From the NCBI RefSeq assembly GCF_021028955.1, contig NZ_JAIWPE010000009.1, forward strand, positions 18,914-82,913: a DNA stretch of 64,000 nt, written 5' to 3'. A model generated the notes under the pieces. It saw only the letters and a program-made list of their open reading frames with translations. It was not told the DNA's origin and made no database searches. Position 1 is the first letter of the stretch; each line of letters starts with the position of its first letter. Shown here piece after piece: positions 17,718-26,772 of this stretch. The DNA comes from Salipaludibacillus sp. CUR1 (GTDB taxonomy: Bacteria > Bacillota > Bacilli > Bacillales > Salisediminibacteriaceae). A program made the position numbers and the translations under genes.

Positions 17718-17750
17718 AATAAATCGAGGTCTAAATGACCTCGATTTATT
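17718..17750. terminator. Bidirectional terminator between 17513 gene and ypbF
   Basis: Perfect 14-bp inverted repeat (17718-17731 and 17737-17750) with a 5-nt loop, A/T-rich on both outer sides. It serves both convergent genes and overlaps the last codons of ypbF. Confidence 0.85.
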
Positions 17751-18186
17751 TATGGTATAAGTTTATATTATGTTTTTGCTTTAATTCGCTGAAAAGTTCA
17801 GCCCGTTCTTCCCATGCTTCGGGGGATGACCATATTTCGGATGCCCTGTCAATAATATCTTCTTTTAAAAGGTCATAATCTTTTTCAGCTTTTTCATATT
17901 TATATTTTTCATTTTGCAGAATGGCATAACTCAGTCCAATAATCAGCATAAACATTAAAACTATGGGATCGGCTATGAGATTCAATAAGAAAGCAGATTC
18001 CATTTGCGTCATCCGGGACCATTGATAAATCACATACATGACGAGAACACCGGCACACAGTAAAACCGCAGTCCCTGCCCGAATAACTCTTTTTTCTGAA
18101 ACTGTCTCCTTTTCCTTTGCTTTAATAACCGCTTCAATTAAGTACTCATCAACTTTTTTAAAGTCCGCCCCTTTACTTTCATCCAA
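17746..18186 (-). CDS. ypbF: YpbF-like membrane protein
   Basis: A 146-residue protein (B. subtilis YpbF is 147) with two hydrophobic spans in the middle (about residues 40-60 and 70-90) between charged helical ends. The molecular role is unknown. TTG at 18186 is chosen because AAGGAGGTGG lies 5 nt upstream. The assignment rests on length, topology and position between ypbG and ypbD homologues. Confidence 0.7.
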   Translation of the reverse strand: MDESKGADFKKVDEYLIEAVIKAKEKETVSEKRVIRAGTAVLLCAGVLVMYVIYQWSRMTQMESAFLLNLIADPIVLMFMLIIGLSYAILQNEKYKYEKAEKDYDLLKEDIIDRASEIWSSPEAWEERAELFSELKQKHNINLYHK

Positions 18187-18271
18187 CCTGTCCACCTCCT
18201 TCATTAAAAACATATGCAGTGAAGAAGAGATTTAGGTATGTAAAGTAGAAGGACGTGGAAGGATCACGTTT

Positions 18272-18526
18272 TTATTTTGCCATCCATAAAGGAGAGGTGG
18301 CAACGAATCCGACTAAAAAAAGAAAAAGGATAAGCCAGACCCTGACCAGTGGAAAGTTGAGCCTTTTTTGTTTTCTTTTTTTGTCTTTCCTTAATTTTAA
18401 CCTTTGGCGGTTATTATGTAGTTCTTTTCTGGGAGGAAACTCAGAAGGTTTACTATAGGGATGCTCTTCCGTCTTAATATCCCATTGTTCTTTCCCGGAA
18501 GCTTGATTTTTTAATTCGTAAGACAA
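18272..18526 (-). CDS. YpbE-position protein without LysM domain
   Basis: An 84-residue protein: a polar, basic cytoplasmic head with an Arg/Lys-rich stretch just before one C-terminal membrane span that ends almost at the stop. It occupies the ypbE slot between ypbD and ypbF. B. subtilis YpbE is much longer and has an external LysM domain after its span; here nothing follows the span. It may be a shortened YpbE or an unrelated protein. TTG at 18526 has GGAAGGTGG upstream; GTG 18535 is the alternative. Confidence 0.6.
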   Translation of the reverse strand: MSYELKNQASGKEQWDIKTEEHPYSKPSEFPPRKELHNNRQRLKLRKDKKRKQKRLNFPLVRVWLILFLFLVGFVATSPLWMAK

Positions 18527-18806
18527 TGGAACCACCTTCCTCTGCGAATGATCATCGGTTAATTTATCTGTTTATGTATAATTTACCATTCTTTCATCCA
18601 TTAGGGAAGAAGCATTAAATTCTTTCTAACCGTGTGAGCCCGTTCTTTGACTCTTTTTTTCATCTGGTAAATGGCCAGCCGGCAAAAACAGCTATATAAG
18701 CTAATAGCGAAAAAATAACTATAATTAACAAGGAGAAGATAAAGAGCGAATACGTTTAATACCAGGCGTTTAGTTCCTTACTTGCTGTATACCTTTTCAG
18801 AGGCAC

Positions 18807-19385
18807 CTACTGAGACTTGTCAGAGTCATAACGAAGCAGCAGCCCCAGTAAAAAATCAATAACAACATGAGCTGTAATAACCGTCAGTAAGTTTTCAGTA
18901 TAGAGGAATAATAAACCGAGTGAAAAACTCAAAAAGACTGTAAAACTGAATAAAAACAAGTTTGATAAATAACGAAAATGGATGAGAGCAAATGTGATAG
19001 AAGCGATCCAGATACCGAATTGACTTTGAATAACTCCCCGAAACATAACCTCTTCACTTACAGCGACGATAATGGAAATAAATAATATATGCAGAGGGTG
19101 ACGGTTTGAGAAAACACGTTTGTTTATTCCCCCGTCATCGAACCACTTTTCGGGTAATAGTTTATATAACACAATTTCAATGAGGACAATACTGAGTCCA
19201 AATCCTAAACCAATCAGCAGATGATCGTACCTGAACTCAATAAATTGGGTAAAGGCAAAAACACTGCCGAACCACCACCAGCTAAGTAACAACGCAATGA
19301 CTAAAAAGACGAGCTGAGTCACATAAAGATTTAACAACAATTCCCTGTCTGTTAATTTTTTTACTATCTCAGCCTGTTTATTCAC
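18807..19385 (-). CDS. ypbD: CPBP-family intramembrane protease YpbD
   Basis: A 192-residue polytopic membrane protein (B. subtilis YpbD 189) with the CPBP/Abi motif EEVMFRG (EExxxR) about residue 115 and a later HFRYLSN (HxxxN-like) block. The family are putative membrane proteases related to CAAX prenyl endopeptidases; the substrate is unknown. GTG at 19385 has GGAGGGG 6 nt upstream and overlaps the recS end by 8 nt, implying coupled translation. Confidence 0.82.
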   Translation of the reverse strand: MNKQAEIVKKLTDRELLLNLYVTQLVFLVIALLLSWWWFGSVFAFTQFIEFRYDHLLIGLGFGLSIVLIEIVLYKLLPEKWFDDGGINKRVFSNRHPLHILFISIIVAVSEEVMFRGVIQSQFGIWIASITFALIHFRYLSNLFLFSFTVFLSFSLGLLFLYTENLLTVITAHVVIDFLLGLLLRYDSDKSQ

Positions 19386-20901
19386 ATTTTTCCCCTCCAG
19401 CATCCCTTAAGAGCATGTCTTCCAATTCTATTTTCCAATGTTTTTGAACCGTTTCTTTCTCAGGAGCGCTCTGTTTTTTAACTTTCTCAATAAACGACTC
19501 GAAAGACTGGCAATTGGAGCAGCAACAATCAGGTGATTCTTCTGTTTCTTCTTTAAAGTAGTTGGAGATACCTTTTCTCAGGCATGACCTCGAGGCAATC
19601 ATTTGATTCATTTTTTCAAGCTGAATAAACTTTTCTTTTTTTCTTTTTTCAAAGTGGTTCTTAATTTCCTGAATGACTTTCTCAGGGTTCTGCAACATAG
19701 TAAAGCTTCCCTCTGAAATAATTTGTTGATTCTCTAAGTAGTAGAGTAACATTTTCCATTGTTTCTCATCAGGCTGATAAATTCTTTCCATCTCTTCAAC
19801 TTTTTTGCCGCTTAAATCATCCATTAAGAAGTTAGTAATCCACCAGTCTTGCGGAAATTCACTTTCTATAAGAGATAGAGGTAAAAACCTGTCTTCCTCG
19901 CTGCAAAGAAGTAAGGCCATACTCTGCTTCTCATCCCTCCCTGCCCTTCCAATTTCCTGTACATACTGTTCGACTGACGAAGGGATGTGTAAATGGACCA
20001 CTGATCTGACATTAGATTTGTTAATGCCCATACCAAACGCGTTTGTACAGCAAATAATATCCAATTCGTCACGCAGAAACTGCTGCTGTACAAGGATTCT
20101 TTCTTCTTTGGGTATTCCCCCATGATAAAAAGCGGTGTTGGGAAAACCGTGTTTTTGAAGCTGCAATGAGTAATTCACCGCACTGTTTCTTGTCCCCGTA
20201 TACACGATGGCTGGTTTCTCAATGCGGTTAATCACTTCAAAAAACCTTTTATTTTTCTGTGCAGTATTTTTCTGAATATCTGATGCAATAAATATATTAC
20301 TTCTATTCACCGGAAGACGGTATACCGCTTCATTTTTCATTTCTAAACGAAGACGGATATCTTTTTCCACCTCTGGAGTTGCTGTGGCTGTCAGCGCCAG
20401 GCAAGGAGGATTTCCTAAATCCCGCCTTACTTCACTTAATCTTAAATAATCTGTTCTGAATTCATGTCCCCATTGGGAGATACAATGGGCTTCGTCTATT
20501 ACAAACAGCTTAATATCCTGATTTTTAAACCTTTCTCTAATAAAAGGCAGTGCAATCATCTCGGGAGAGACAAAAACAATTTGATACTCTTCTAAATTTT
20601 CCAGAAGGTGTGTTTTTTCCTCTCTGCTTAATAAACTGCTCAAGTGTGCCACTTTCTTATGACCAGCAGCTTTCATTTGAGTAACTTGATCTTCCATTAG
20701 TGAGACAAGAGGGGATATAACAAGAGTAAGCCCTCCTAAGACTATAGCAGGAAGGTGATAGCATAACGATTTCCCTCCTCCTGTAGGAAGAATCGCTATA
20801 ACATCTCTTTGCTCAAGCACACTCTGAATGATTTCCTTTTGTCCTTTCCTGAATGCCGGATACCCGAATTCCTTATTTAATGTATCATCGAGCAGTGTCA
20901 T
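19378..20901 (-). CDS. recS: RecQ-family DNA helicase (RecS)
   Basis: A 507-residue ATP-dependent 3'-5' DNA helicase, B. subtilis RecS/YpbC type (496). It has the P-loop TGGGKS, DEAH box (VIDEAHCISQWGHEF), motif VI QEIGRAGRD, and a C-terminal zinc-binding cluster of Cys residues (near CCCSNC). No HRDC domain follows, which separates it from long RecQ proteins. ATG at 20901 has AAGGAGG upstream; it overlaps ypbB by 17 nt. The ypbB-recS-ypbD order is as in B. subtilis. Confidence 0.92.
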   Translation of the reverse strand: MTLLDDTLNKEFGYPAFRKGQKEIIQSVLEQRDVIAILPTGGGKSLCYHLPAIVLGGLTLVISPLVSLMEDQVTQMKAAGHKKVAHLSSLLSREEKTHLLENLEEYQIVFVSPEMIALPFIRERFKNQDIKLFVIDEAHCISQWGHEFRTDYLRLSEVRRDLGNPPCLALTATATPEVEKDIRLRLEMKNEAVYRLPVNRSNIFIASDIQKNTAQKNKRFFEVINRIEKPAIVYTGTRNSAVNYSLQLQKHGFPNTAFYHGGIPKEERILVQQQFLRDELDIICCTNAFGMGINKSNVRSVVHLHIPSSVEQYVQEIGRAGRDEKQSMALLLCSEEDRFLPLSLIESEFPQDWWITNFLMDDLSGKKVEEMERIYQPDEKQWKMLLYYLENQQIISEGSFTMLQNPEKVIQEIKNHFEKRKKEKFIQLEKMNQMIASRSCLRKGISNYFKEETEESPDCCCSNCQSFESFIEKVKKQSAPEKETVQKHWKIELEDMLLRDAGGEKCE

Positions 20902-21958
20902 AATTACCTCCTTTTCTCGATGTTGCAAGAGCTAACCTGATTTGAAAATAAGTATACCTGTCCTGGAATAACTCTTTAATTGGTTTTAACCGGTTTGTGT
21001 TTAGCCTTTCGGAGGCTTTGATGATATCTAACCTTTCCTGTTCCGGTAGAAATTCATGGATCTTAAAGATACGATCATAAATCGCTATTTCTATAACATG
21101 GTCTTCGATCGTACTTAACTTAAGCTTTCTTTTTTCTGCAATCTCTTCCAAAGAAAAACCTTTGTTCAGCAGGTCTTTAGTTTGCCTGGCTGTCTGAGTA
21201 ACGTATGGTTCTCCCTCAATTCGCGGGAGTAACTGTGATAGAACCGGAAATAAATCCGGGGTTCCGGAAATAGAATCAAGCATCTTATGTATGAGAGATT
21301 TGCAATAAATAAAGGTATAAAAACGGTCATGGTTAAATAAAGCGGAAAGTTGACTAATTGTTTTTCCAGTTTTTTTGTTTGAGGAAAATCTTTTAACCAG
21401 GAGAGCTGCGTCTTGTTCATCCCATGGTTCATATATACTTTTCAATTCGGAATAAAGCTGCCTGCCCAGTTTACTTCTGTCAGGATGAGCTTTTAGAAGA
21501 GATTTAACGTCCTTCTGAATCAACCGGTCATAAGAAACGGGAATAAATGACGGAGTAGCGTTTACTAAATTGGACACAGTCTGAACGGTTAAAACCAGCC
21601 TTTCCCAGAAATAATCGGCTTTTCCGTCCCACTCGTATTTAAAACCGTGGAAAGCTGAAGGAAGTTCACAATGATCCGCAGCTTCCTTCAGCCAGTCAGT
21701 TCCTTTCATCGTCAGAATTGTTGTCTGGTTACTTTGAGATAAAAAACCTTCCCTGTATAAAGCAGTGACCATTTTATTAATATCCTCTTCCGGCCACTGT
21801 TTCAGTGAGGCAGCATAGGTTTCGAGACTGAACAAATGAATATCCTGAATTGTTTGTGCAGACCTCTTCCCTCTTAACAGATGGATGGCTCCGTTAACAG
21901 ACCGTTCACCCTGCAGCTTATAAACTGTGTTTAAAAGGAGATAAGAAAGAGTGTTCAT
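20885..21958 (-). CDS. ypbB: YpbB, helicase-associated helix-turn-helix protein
   Basis: A 357-residue protein (B. subtilis YpbB about 352) with a C-terminal helix-turn-helix region (about residues 270-300, GFSLEEIAEKRKLKLSTIEDHVIE) of the type found with RecQ helicases. It overlaps recS and comes first in the operon, so it probably acts with the helicase in DNA repair; no biochemical role is established that I can state. The N-terminal two thirds has no motif I recognise. Confidence 0.82.
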   Translation of the reverse strand: MNTLSYLLLNTVYKLQGERSVNGAIHLLRGKRSAQTIQDIHLFSLETYAASLKQWPEEDINKMVTALYREGFLSQSNQTTILTMKGTDWLKEAADHCELPSAFHGFKYEWDGKADYFWERLVLTVQTVSNLVNATPSFIPVSYDRLIQKDVKSLLKAHPDRSKLGRQLYSELKSIYEPWDEQDAALLVKRFSSNKKTGKTISQLSALFNHDRFYTFIYCKSLIHKMLDSISGTPDLFPVLSQLLPRIEGEPYVTQTARQTKDLLNKGFSLEEIAEKRKLKLSTIEDHVIEIAIYDRIFKIHEFLPEQERLDIIKASERLNTNRLKPIKELFQDRYTYFQIRLALATSRKGGNYDTAR

Positions 21959-22180
21959 ATTTTAAATCCTTTCGTTAAATACTACTTATAATTATAGGTT
22001 ATTACTTTCGTGTAATCCAGGTGAATCCCTTGGCTGATAAGCATTCTCAATTACTTTTTCTATTGAAATGTCTTGTGAGAACCTTTACAATAAGATTAGA
22101 AAGAACACACTTCTGCCTGAAGATGTTCTTGAAATTACGCCCTTTAGATATAAAGAGAGAAAGATAGAGGGTCGCTATAA

Positions 22181-22456
<276 letters not shown>

Positions 22457-22467
22457 CAACTTTTAGA

Positions 22468-22490
22468 AACCACCGATTAACTCGGTGGTT
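22468..22490. terminator. Terminator between fer and the Crp-family gene
   Basis: 9-bp perfect stem (22468-22476 and 22482-22490), 5-nt loop, then TTTTCCCTTTT on the plus strand. It ends fer, and lies between two convergent genes. Confidence 0.85.
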
Positions 22491-22503
22491 TTCCCTTTTA
22501 CTC

Positions 22504-23151
22504 TTAATGCGGCTCGAAATCCTCTTTTATAATAATTCGGTCTTTTTTTACTTCAACCTTTCCTTCATGTTCCCATTTCTTTAACTGCCTGCTGACTGTT
22601 TCTCTGGAAGCACCGATAATGTTTCCAATTTCCTGATGAGTCAATTGTATAACTTGTCCCTGAATATCACTAAGGTAAGAAAACGCGGACTTTAAACGGG
22701 ATTCAACATTAAGAGATAACACTTCATTTAATTTACGCTGAAGATAGACAATTTTTTCATTCATTACTTGAATAATTTTAAAAGCCAGTTCCGGTTTCTC
22801 AAGAATAAATGATTCAAAGCCTTCAATTGGAATGGCTAAAACGGTCACATTTCTTTTAGCTGTGGCGGTTCCCGGGTATGGAGACCTGCGGAAAAAGCCT
22901 GTATGCGGGAAAAGCTCCCCTTCCCCTAAAACATTTATTAAGCTTTCATCGCCTTTTTCGGTTAACTTACTGATTAAAACAGTCCCTTTTCCTAAAACAT
23001 AAAAATAGTTTCTTGGTTCGCCTTCCCAAAATAACCTGTCTTTGTCCTCTAATTTAATTTTTTTACTCATATTAATTATTGGCTTCAGTTCCTCTTCTGA
23101 CAAACCTTCAAATAATGGAGATGTTTGTAAATGTTTAATCCAACTGTTAAT
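22504..23151 (-). CDS. Crp/Fnr-family regulator, probable ATT start
   Basis: A cyclic-nucleotide-binding-like domain plus C-terminal helix-turn-helix (LTHQEIGNIIGASRETVSRQL). There is no Cys in the protein, so it is neither an Fe-S nor a thiol sensor; the ligand is unknown. The family N-terminus (HLQTSPLFEGLSEEEL) extends 16 codons upstream of the first TTG (23103), and the only codon well spaced from GGGAGGGG there is ATT at 23151. With it the protein is 215 residues, a normal length. The TTG version (199 residues) would remove the conserved first helix. Confidence 0.8.
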   Translation of the reverse strand: MNSWIKHLQTSPLFEGLSEEELKPIINMSKKIKLEDKDRLFWEGEPRNYFYVLGKGTVLISKLTEKGDESLINVLGEGELFPHTGFFRRSPYPGTATAKRNVTVLAIPIEGFESFILEKPELAFKIIQVMNEKIVYLQRKLNEVLSLNVESRLKSAFSYLSDIQGQVIQLTHQEIGNIIGASRETVSRQLKKWEHEGKVEVKKDRIIIKEDFEPH

Positions 23152-23186
23152 AGCAGGCCCCTCCCTGATCCGGGTTAAACTCCGGC

Positions 23187-23888
23187 TTAATCGCTTTCCT
23201 TAAACAGTTCTTTTTCGACTCCAACTAAATGGTCGAGCATGGCCTGATAAGCCGCCTCTGAATCTTTATTTTTTACTGCCTGGTAAATAAGCATATGTTC
23301 ATCATACAGTTTATTCATTTTCTCCACATTAGAATAAAGAAACAGCTGTCTCGCTTCTTTCATAGATTCTTTAACTGTATCAGAGACAGTTTTCATCAGA
23401 CGGTAAAGCATGTCATTCTTTGTAGCTTTAATTATTGTCATATGAAATTCAATATCAGCTTTTTCACCAACAAGGCCATTTCCTTCAGACTGCTTCATTT
23501 CTTCAAGGATGGCTGACAGTTTATCCAGATCTTCGTTTGTCCTGTTACGTGCTGCCAAAGCAGCAGCACCGGTTTCATTAAGCTTTCTGATTTCAAAAAG
23601 CTGTTCCAGGTCTTTTTTTAGCATCACAGCAGGAATCATTTTATTTGTCAAATCAACATCCGTTTTTTTAACAAATGTCCCTTCTCCTTGCCGGATTTCA
23701 ATCAGCCCCATTGCTTTAAGAGCACTTAATGCCTCTCTTATAGCAGACCTTCCGACATTAAAGTCTTCTGCAAGTTTCTGGACAGAGGAAAGACGGTCCC
23801 CCGCTTCATATTCCCCGTTCTTAATCATTTCCGTGAGCTGTTCTGCTACTATTTCATAAATCTTTTTAGTCCTTACATGTTTTATCAC
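23187..23888 (-). CDS. FadR-type GntR regulator (LutR-like)
   Basis: A 233-residue regulator with an N-terminal winged helix (about residues 10-75, VGRSAIREALSALKAMGLIEI) and a C-terminal FCD domain with metal-site His residues (IEFHMT, DEHMLIY, LDHLVG). Similar proteins in Bacillus, such as LutR, answer to lactate or other organic acids; the effector here is unknown and no lut genes are near. GTG start with GGAGAG upstream. It is divergent from serA. Together with the Crp-family gene it occupies the interval between fer and serA. Confidence 0.85.
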   Translation of the reverse strand: MIKHVRTKKIYEIVAEQLTEMIKNGEYEAGDRLSSVQKLAEDFNVGRSAIREALSALKAMGLIEIRQGEGTFVKKTDVDLTNKMIPAVMLKKDLEQLFEIRKLNETGAAALAARNRTNEDLDKLSAILEEMKQSEGNGLVGEKADIEFHMTIIKATKNDMLYRLMKTVSDTVKESMKEARQLFLYSNVEKMNKLYDEHMLIYQAVKNKDSEAAYQAMLDHLVGVEKELFKESD

Positions 23889-23958
23889 AGTCGTTCTCTC
23901 CTTTCACCCCGTCCAGTCATGCCAGAAGCTGTCGGGATGATATCTGTCTGCCAAAAGG

Positions 23959-23974
23959 GGTATACCTATTATAT
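23959..23974 (-). promoter_or_regulatory. Possible -10 and GGTATACC operator upstream of the GntR gene
   Basis: On the minus strand TATAAT (23969-23974) is followed at once by the palindrome GGTATACC (23959-23966), which has the GT-AC core common in FadR-type operators. No clear -35 is seen. Autoregulation is possible. Confidence 0.4.
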
Positions 23975-24091
23975 AGCTAATTAAATTGTAATAGGAAAAA
24001 GATTATCTTTCAATATCTGCCAGTCAACTGCTTTGAATTAGAACGGCTGACGATCACGACAGTTATATTAAAGGCCTGACTCAGTGGATTA

Positions 24092-24119
24092 TTGACTGAA
24101 TATCATGTTAATATAGAAT
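24092..24119 (+). promoter_or_regulatory. Sigma-A promoter of serA
   Basis: TTGACT (24092-24097), 16-nt spacer, TAGAAT (24114-24119), 33 nt before the serA start. Confidence 0.6.
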
Positions 24120-24152
24120 AATTAAAAAATTTATCAGGGGAGGATACAATTT

Positions 24153-25766
24153 ATGGTACAGTTGCAACAGCCGCTTGATACTGACAAAGACATGTTTACA
24201 GTACTGGTATCAGATCAAATGGATAAAGAAGGGCTTAAACCTGTCCTCGAAAGTTCACTAGTGAACGTAATTTTTCAGCCCGTGCATGATACAAGCGTCC
24301 CTCTTGAGCAGATAGACGCGCTCCTCATCCGGAGCGCAACTACAGTAACTGAGGAATTGCTTAACAGGATGCCGAGATTAAAAATAATCGGCCGTGCCGG
24401 AGTAGGTGTCGATAATGTCGATATGGATGCTGCTACGTCTAATGGCGTAGTAGTTATAAACGCTCCCGATGGAAATACCATCTCCACAGCTGAACATACT
24501 TTCGCTATGCTTGCTTCTTTAGTACGTAATATTCCCCAGGCTAACCAGTCGATGAAACAAGGGAAATGGGACCGTAAATCCTATCAGGGAGCCGAACTGT
24601 ACGGAAAAACACTTGGAGTTATCGGTTTTGGAAGAATTGGAGCAGAACTTGCAGCAAGAGCGAGAGGTTTTCGTATGAATGTTATTGCCTTCGATCCTTT
24701 TTTAACAAAATCGCGTGCTGAAAAACACCGTGTGACACCTGTAGAACTTGATGAAGTCCTCTCAAAAAGCGATTTTATTTCCGTACACACCCCTTTGACA
24801 AAAGAAACGAAAGGGCTTCTTAATAAAGAAACGCTGCAAAAGACGAAACAGGGCGTATATATTTTAAATTGCGCAAGAGGCGGTATTATTGATGAAAAAG
24901 CTTTATATGAGGCTATAGAAAGCAGACATGTTAAAGGGGCAGCAATAGATGTATTTGAAGAAGAACCTGCCATGAACCACCCTTTAACGACACTTGATCA
25001 AGTCATTACTACTCCTCACATAGCCGCTTCTACATCTGAAGCCCAAAAAAATGTCGCCGAACAAGTGGCAATTGAAGTGCTTAATTATTTAAACGGAAAA
25101 CCCGCCCCTCACGCTTTAAACCTGCCTTATCTGGATGGCGATGTGTTTGAGAAGTTTTCTCCTATTACAAAATTAACACGTACATTAGGGGAAATGTCTT
25201 CCCAGCTTTTCAGAGCTCCCGTTCAGCAGATAGAACTTAGTTATGCCGGCGAAATTTCCCATCAGGAGACAGGACTTTTCAACAGAAGTTTTCTGGCTGG
25301 CTTTTTCCGCCATCGGATAGACGGGTATGTTAATGAAGTGAACGCTTCCTGGATTGCAAAAGAACGAGATGTTCAAGTCGCAGAAAAACATGAAAATGAA
25401 TCTCAGGGATATTCGAACTTTGTAAAAGCTACTGTCATTGGAGAAAAAGATACTCTCGAAGTTTATGGGACCTTCAGCCGGGAGATTGGCCCCCGTATTG
25501 TACAAATTAATGAGTTTTCCCTCGACTTCCAGCCGGCTAGACATACCCTCTATGTCCAGCACAATGATCAGCCTGGAGTTATCGGGAAAGTCGGCCAGCT
25601 TTTAGGCACCCATGACGTTAACATTGCGACGATGCAAGTCGGAAGAAAAAATGAAGGCGGTAAAGCGATAATGCTTCTGTCAACAGACAAAGAATGTGAT
25701 CAGTCAGTACTTGAAGCTTTTGCCCGCATTGACGAAATTGTGTCTGTCTCAAGTATAGAATTGTAA
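24153..25766 (+). CDS. serA: D-3-phosphoglycerate dehydrogenase
   Basis: First step of serine synthesis: NAD-dependent oxidation of 3-phosphoglycerate. The 537-residue long-form enzyme has a substrate/NAD-binding core (GFGRIG motif about residue 155), a Glu/His catalytic region (EEEPA, then TPHIAASTSEA), an intervening ASB domain, and a C-terminal ACT domain (about 460-535, with DQPGVIGKVGQLLG) for serine feedback. ATG follows GGGGAGG. It is a single-gene unit between a sigma-A promoter and a terminator. Confidence 0.95.
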   Translation: MVQLQQPLDTDKDMFTVLVSDQMDKEGLKPVLESSLVNVIFQPVHDTSVPLEQIDALLIRSATTVTEELLNRMPRLKIIGRAGVGVDNVDMDAATSNGVVVINAPDGNTISTAEHTFAMLASLVRNIPQANQSMKQGKWDRKSYQGAELYGKTLGVIGFGRIGAELAARARGFRMNVIAFDPFLTKSRAEKHRVTPVELDEVLSKSDFISVHTPLTKETKGLLNKETLQKTKQGVYILNCARGGIIDEKALYEAIESRHVKGAAIDVFEEEPAMNHPLTTLDQVITTPHIAASTSEAQKNVAEQVAIEVLNYLNGKPAPHALNLPYLDGDVFEKFSPITKLTRTLGEMSSQLFRAPVQQIELSYAGEISHQETGLFNRSFLAGFFRHRIDGYVNEVNASWIAKERDVQVAEKHENESQGYSNFVKATVIGEKDTLEVYGTFSREIGPRIVQINEFSLDFQPARHTLYVQHNDQPGVIGKVGQLLGTHDVNIATMQVGRKNEGGKAIMLLSTDKECDQSVLEAFARIDEIVSVSSIEL

Positions 25767-25786
25767 AAAAAGGTCCCTTTTTTGCC

Positions 25787-25816
25787 AGCCTTTCAAGTTC
25801 TGAAGGGCTGTTTTTT
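25787..25816 (+). terminator. Terminator after serA
   Basis: 9-bp stem with one G-U pair (25787-25795 and 25801-25809), then six Ts (25811-25816). Confidence 0.85.
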
Positions 25817-25972
25817 CTGCTTAACATATAAGAAACCACCTTAAAATAACAGGTATTTTTAACCATACTTTTATAGATTTTTAAATTTGTATTCACTCCT
25901 TCTAGTGTGATAAAGTGGTAACTAATGCAATTCACATAATGAGAAAAGACACAGAAAGGTTGATGAGCAAAT

Positions 25973-26764
25973 ATGAAAAGGTTCAGCAAAAAATCTCTTT
26001 TAGCTCTTCCGCTATCTGCAGCGTTAGTTTTAGCTGCCTGCGGTGACGGGAATGAAGAGAATGGCAATAATGAAAACGGGGGTGCCAATGAAGCAGACCC
26101 GGCTGAAAATAATAATGAAGAAGCGGCTGATGGGGGCCTTTTAGACGGTAATGAAAACACTGAAGAAAACATAGGTGGAGAAGCCGATATGGACGCTGAT
26201 CCTGAAGAGACGGCAGCCGTAGTTAACGGAGAAGAAATCCAAATGGGCGATTTGCAGGAGCAAATGGGGCAATATGAACAAATGTTTGCCCAGCAAGGCA
26301 TTGATTTCGAAGATGAGGAAAACGCCGAGCTTCTTGTTCAAATTCAGCAAGGTATTTTAGATGAACTTATTAATCAGACAGTACTTCTGCAGGAAGCAGA
26401 GGAACAAGACATTGAAGTTTCTGATGAAGAAGTAGAAGCTGAACTGGAACAAATCAGAGGTCAATTTGAAGATGAAGACCAATACGAAGAAGCGCTTGCT
26501 TCACAAAATTATACCGAAGATGAATTAATCGATGAAATCAGAGAGTCTTTAAGAGTCCAGGAACTTCTTACTCTTAGCCACTTAGACGACGATGAAATCG
26601 AAGTGTCCCAGGAAGACGTTCAAGCTTATTACGATCAAATGGCTATGCAGAATCCTGAAATAGGAGACTTTGAAGACATGGAAAGTGAATTAGAAGAAGA
26701 AGTCAAGCAGCAGCAGTATGTTGCCCAGCTTAGAGATGACGCTGACATCGAGATTGCACTCTAA
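25973..26764 (+). CDS. Acidic SurA N-domain lipoprotein (PrsA-like without PPIase domain)
   Basis: A 263-residue exported lipoprotein. The signal peptide ends in lipobox LAAC (Cys23). A low-complexity Asn/Glu/Gly stretch (about 24-75) follows, then a SurA/PrsA-type N-terminal chaperone domain (VVNGEEIQMGDLQEQM... to the end). No parvulin PPIase domain is present, so it is a holdase or foldase-like factor rather than a proline isomerase. Almost every exposed position is Asp, Glu or Gln, one of the clearest salt-adaptation signs in the window. Substrates unknown. Confidence 0.82.
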   Translation: MKRFSKKSLLALPLSAALVLAACGDGNEENGNNENGGANEADPAENNNEEAADGGLLDGNENTEENIGGEADMDADPEETAAVVNGEEIQMGDLQEQMGQYEQMFAQQGIDFEDEENAELLVQIQQGILDELINQTVLLQEAEEQDIEVSDEEVEAELEQIRGQFEDEDQYEEALASQNYTEDELIDEIRESLRVQELLTLSHLDDDEIEVSQEDVQAYYDQMAMQNPEIGDFEDMESELEEEVKQQQYVAQLRDDADIEIAL

Positions 26765-26772
26765 TCTAAAAG

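Noticed and set aside
18540..18806. Possible membrane-segment frame on the minus strand between ypbD and the YpbE-like gene
   Set aside because: A hydrophobic run exists, but no acceptable start codon with a ribosome binding site was found.
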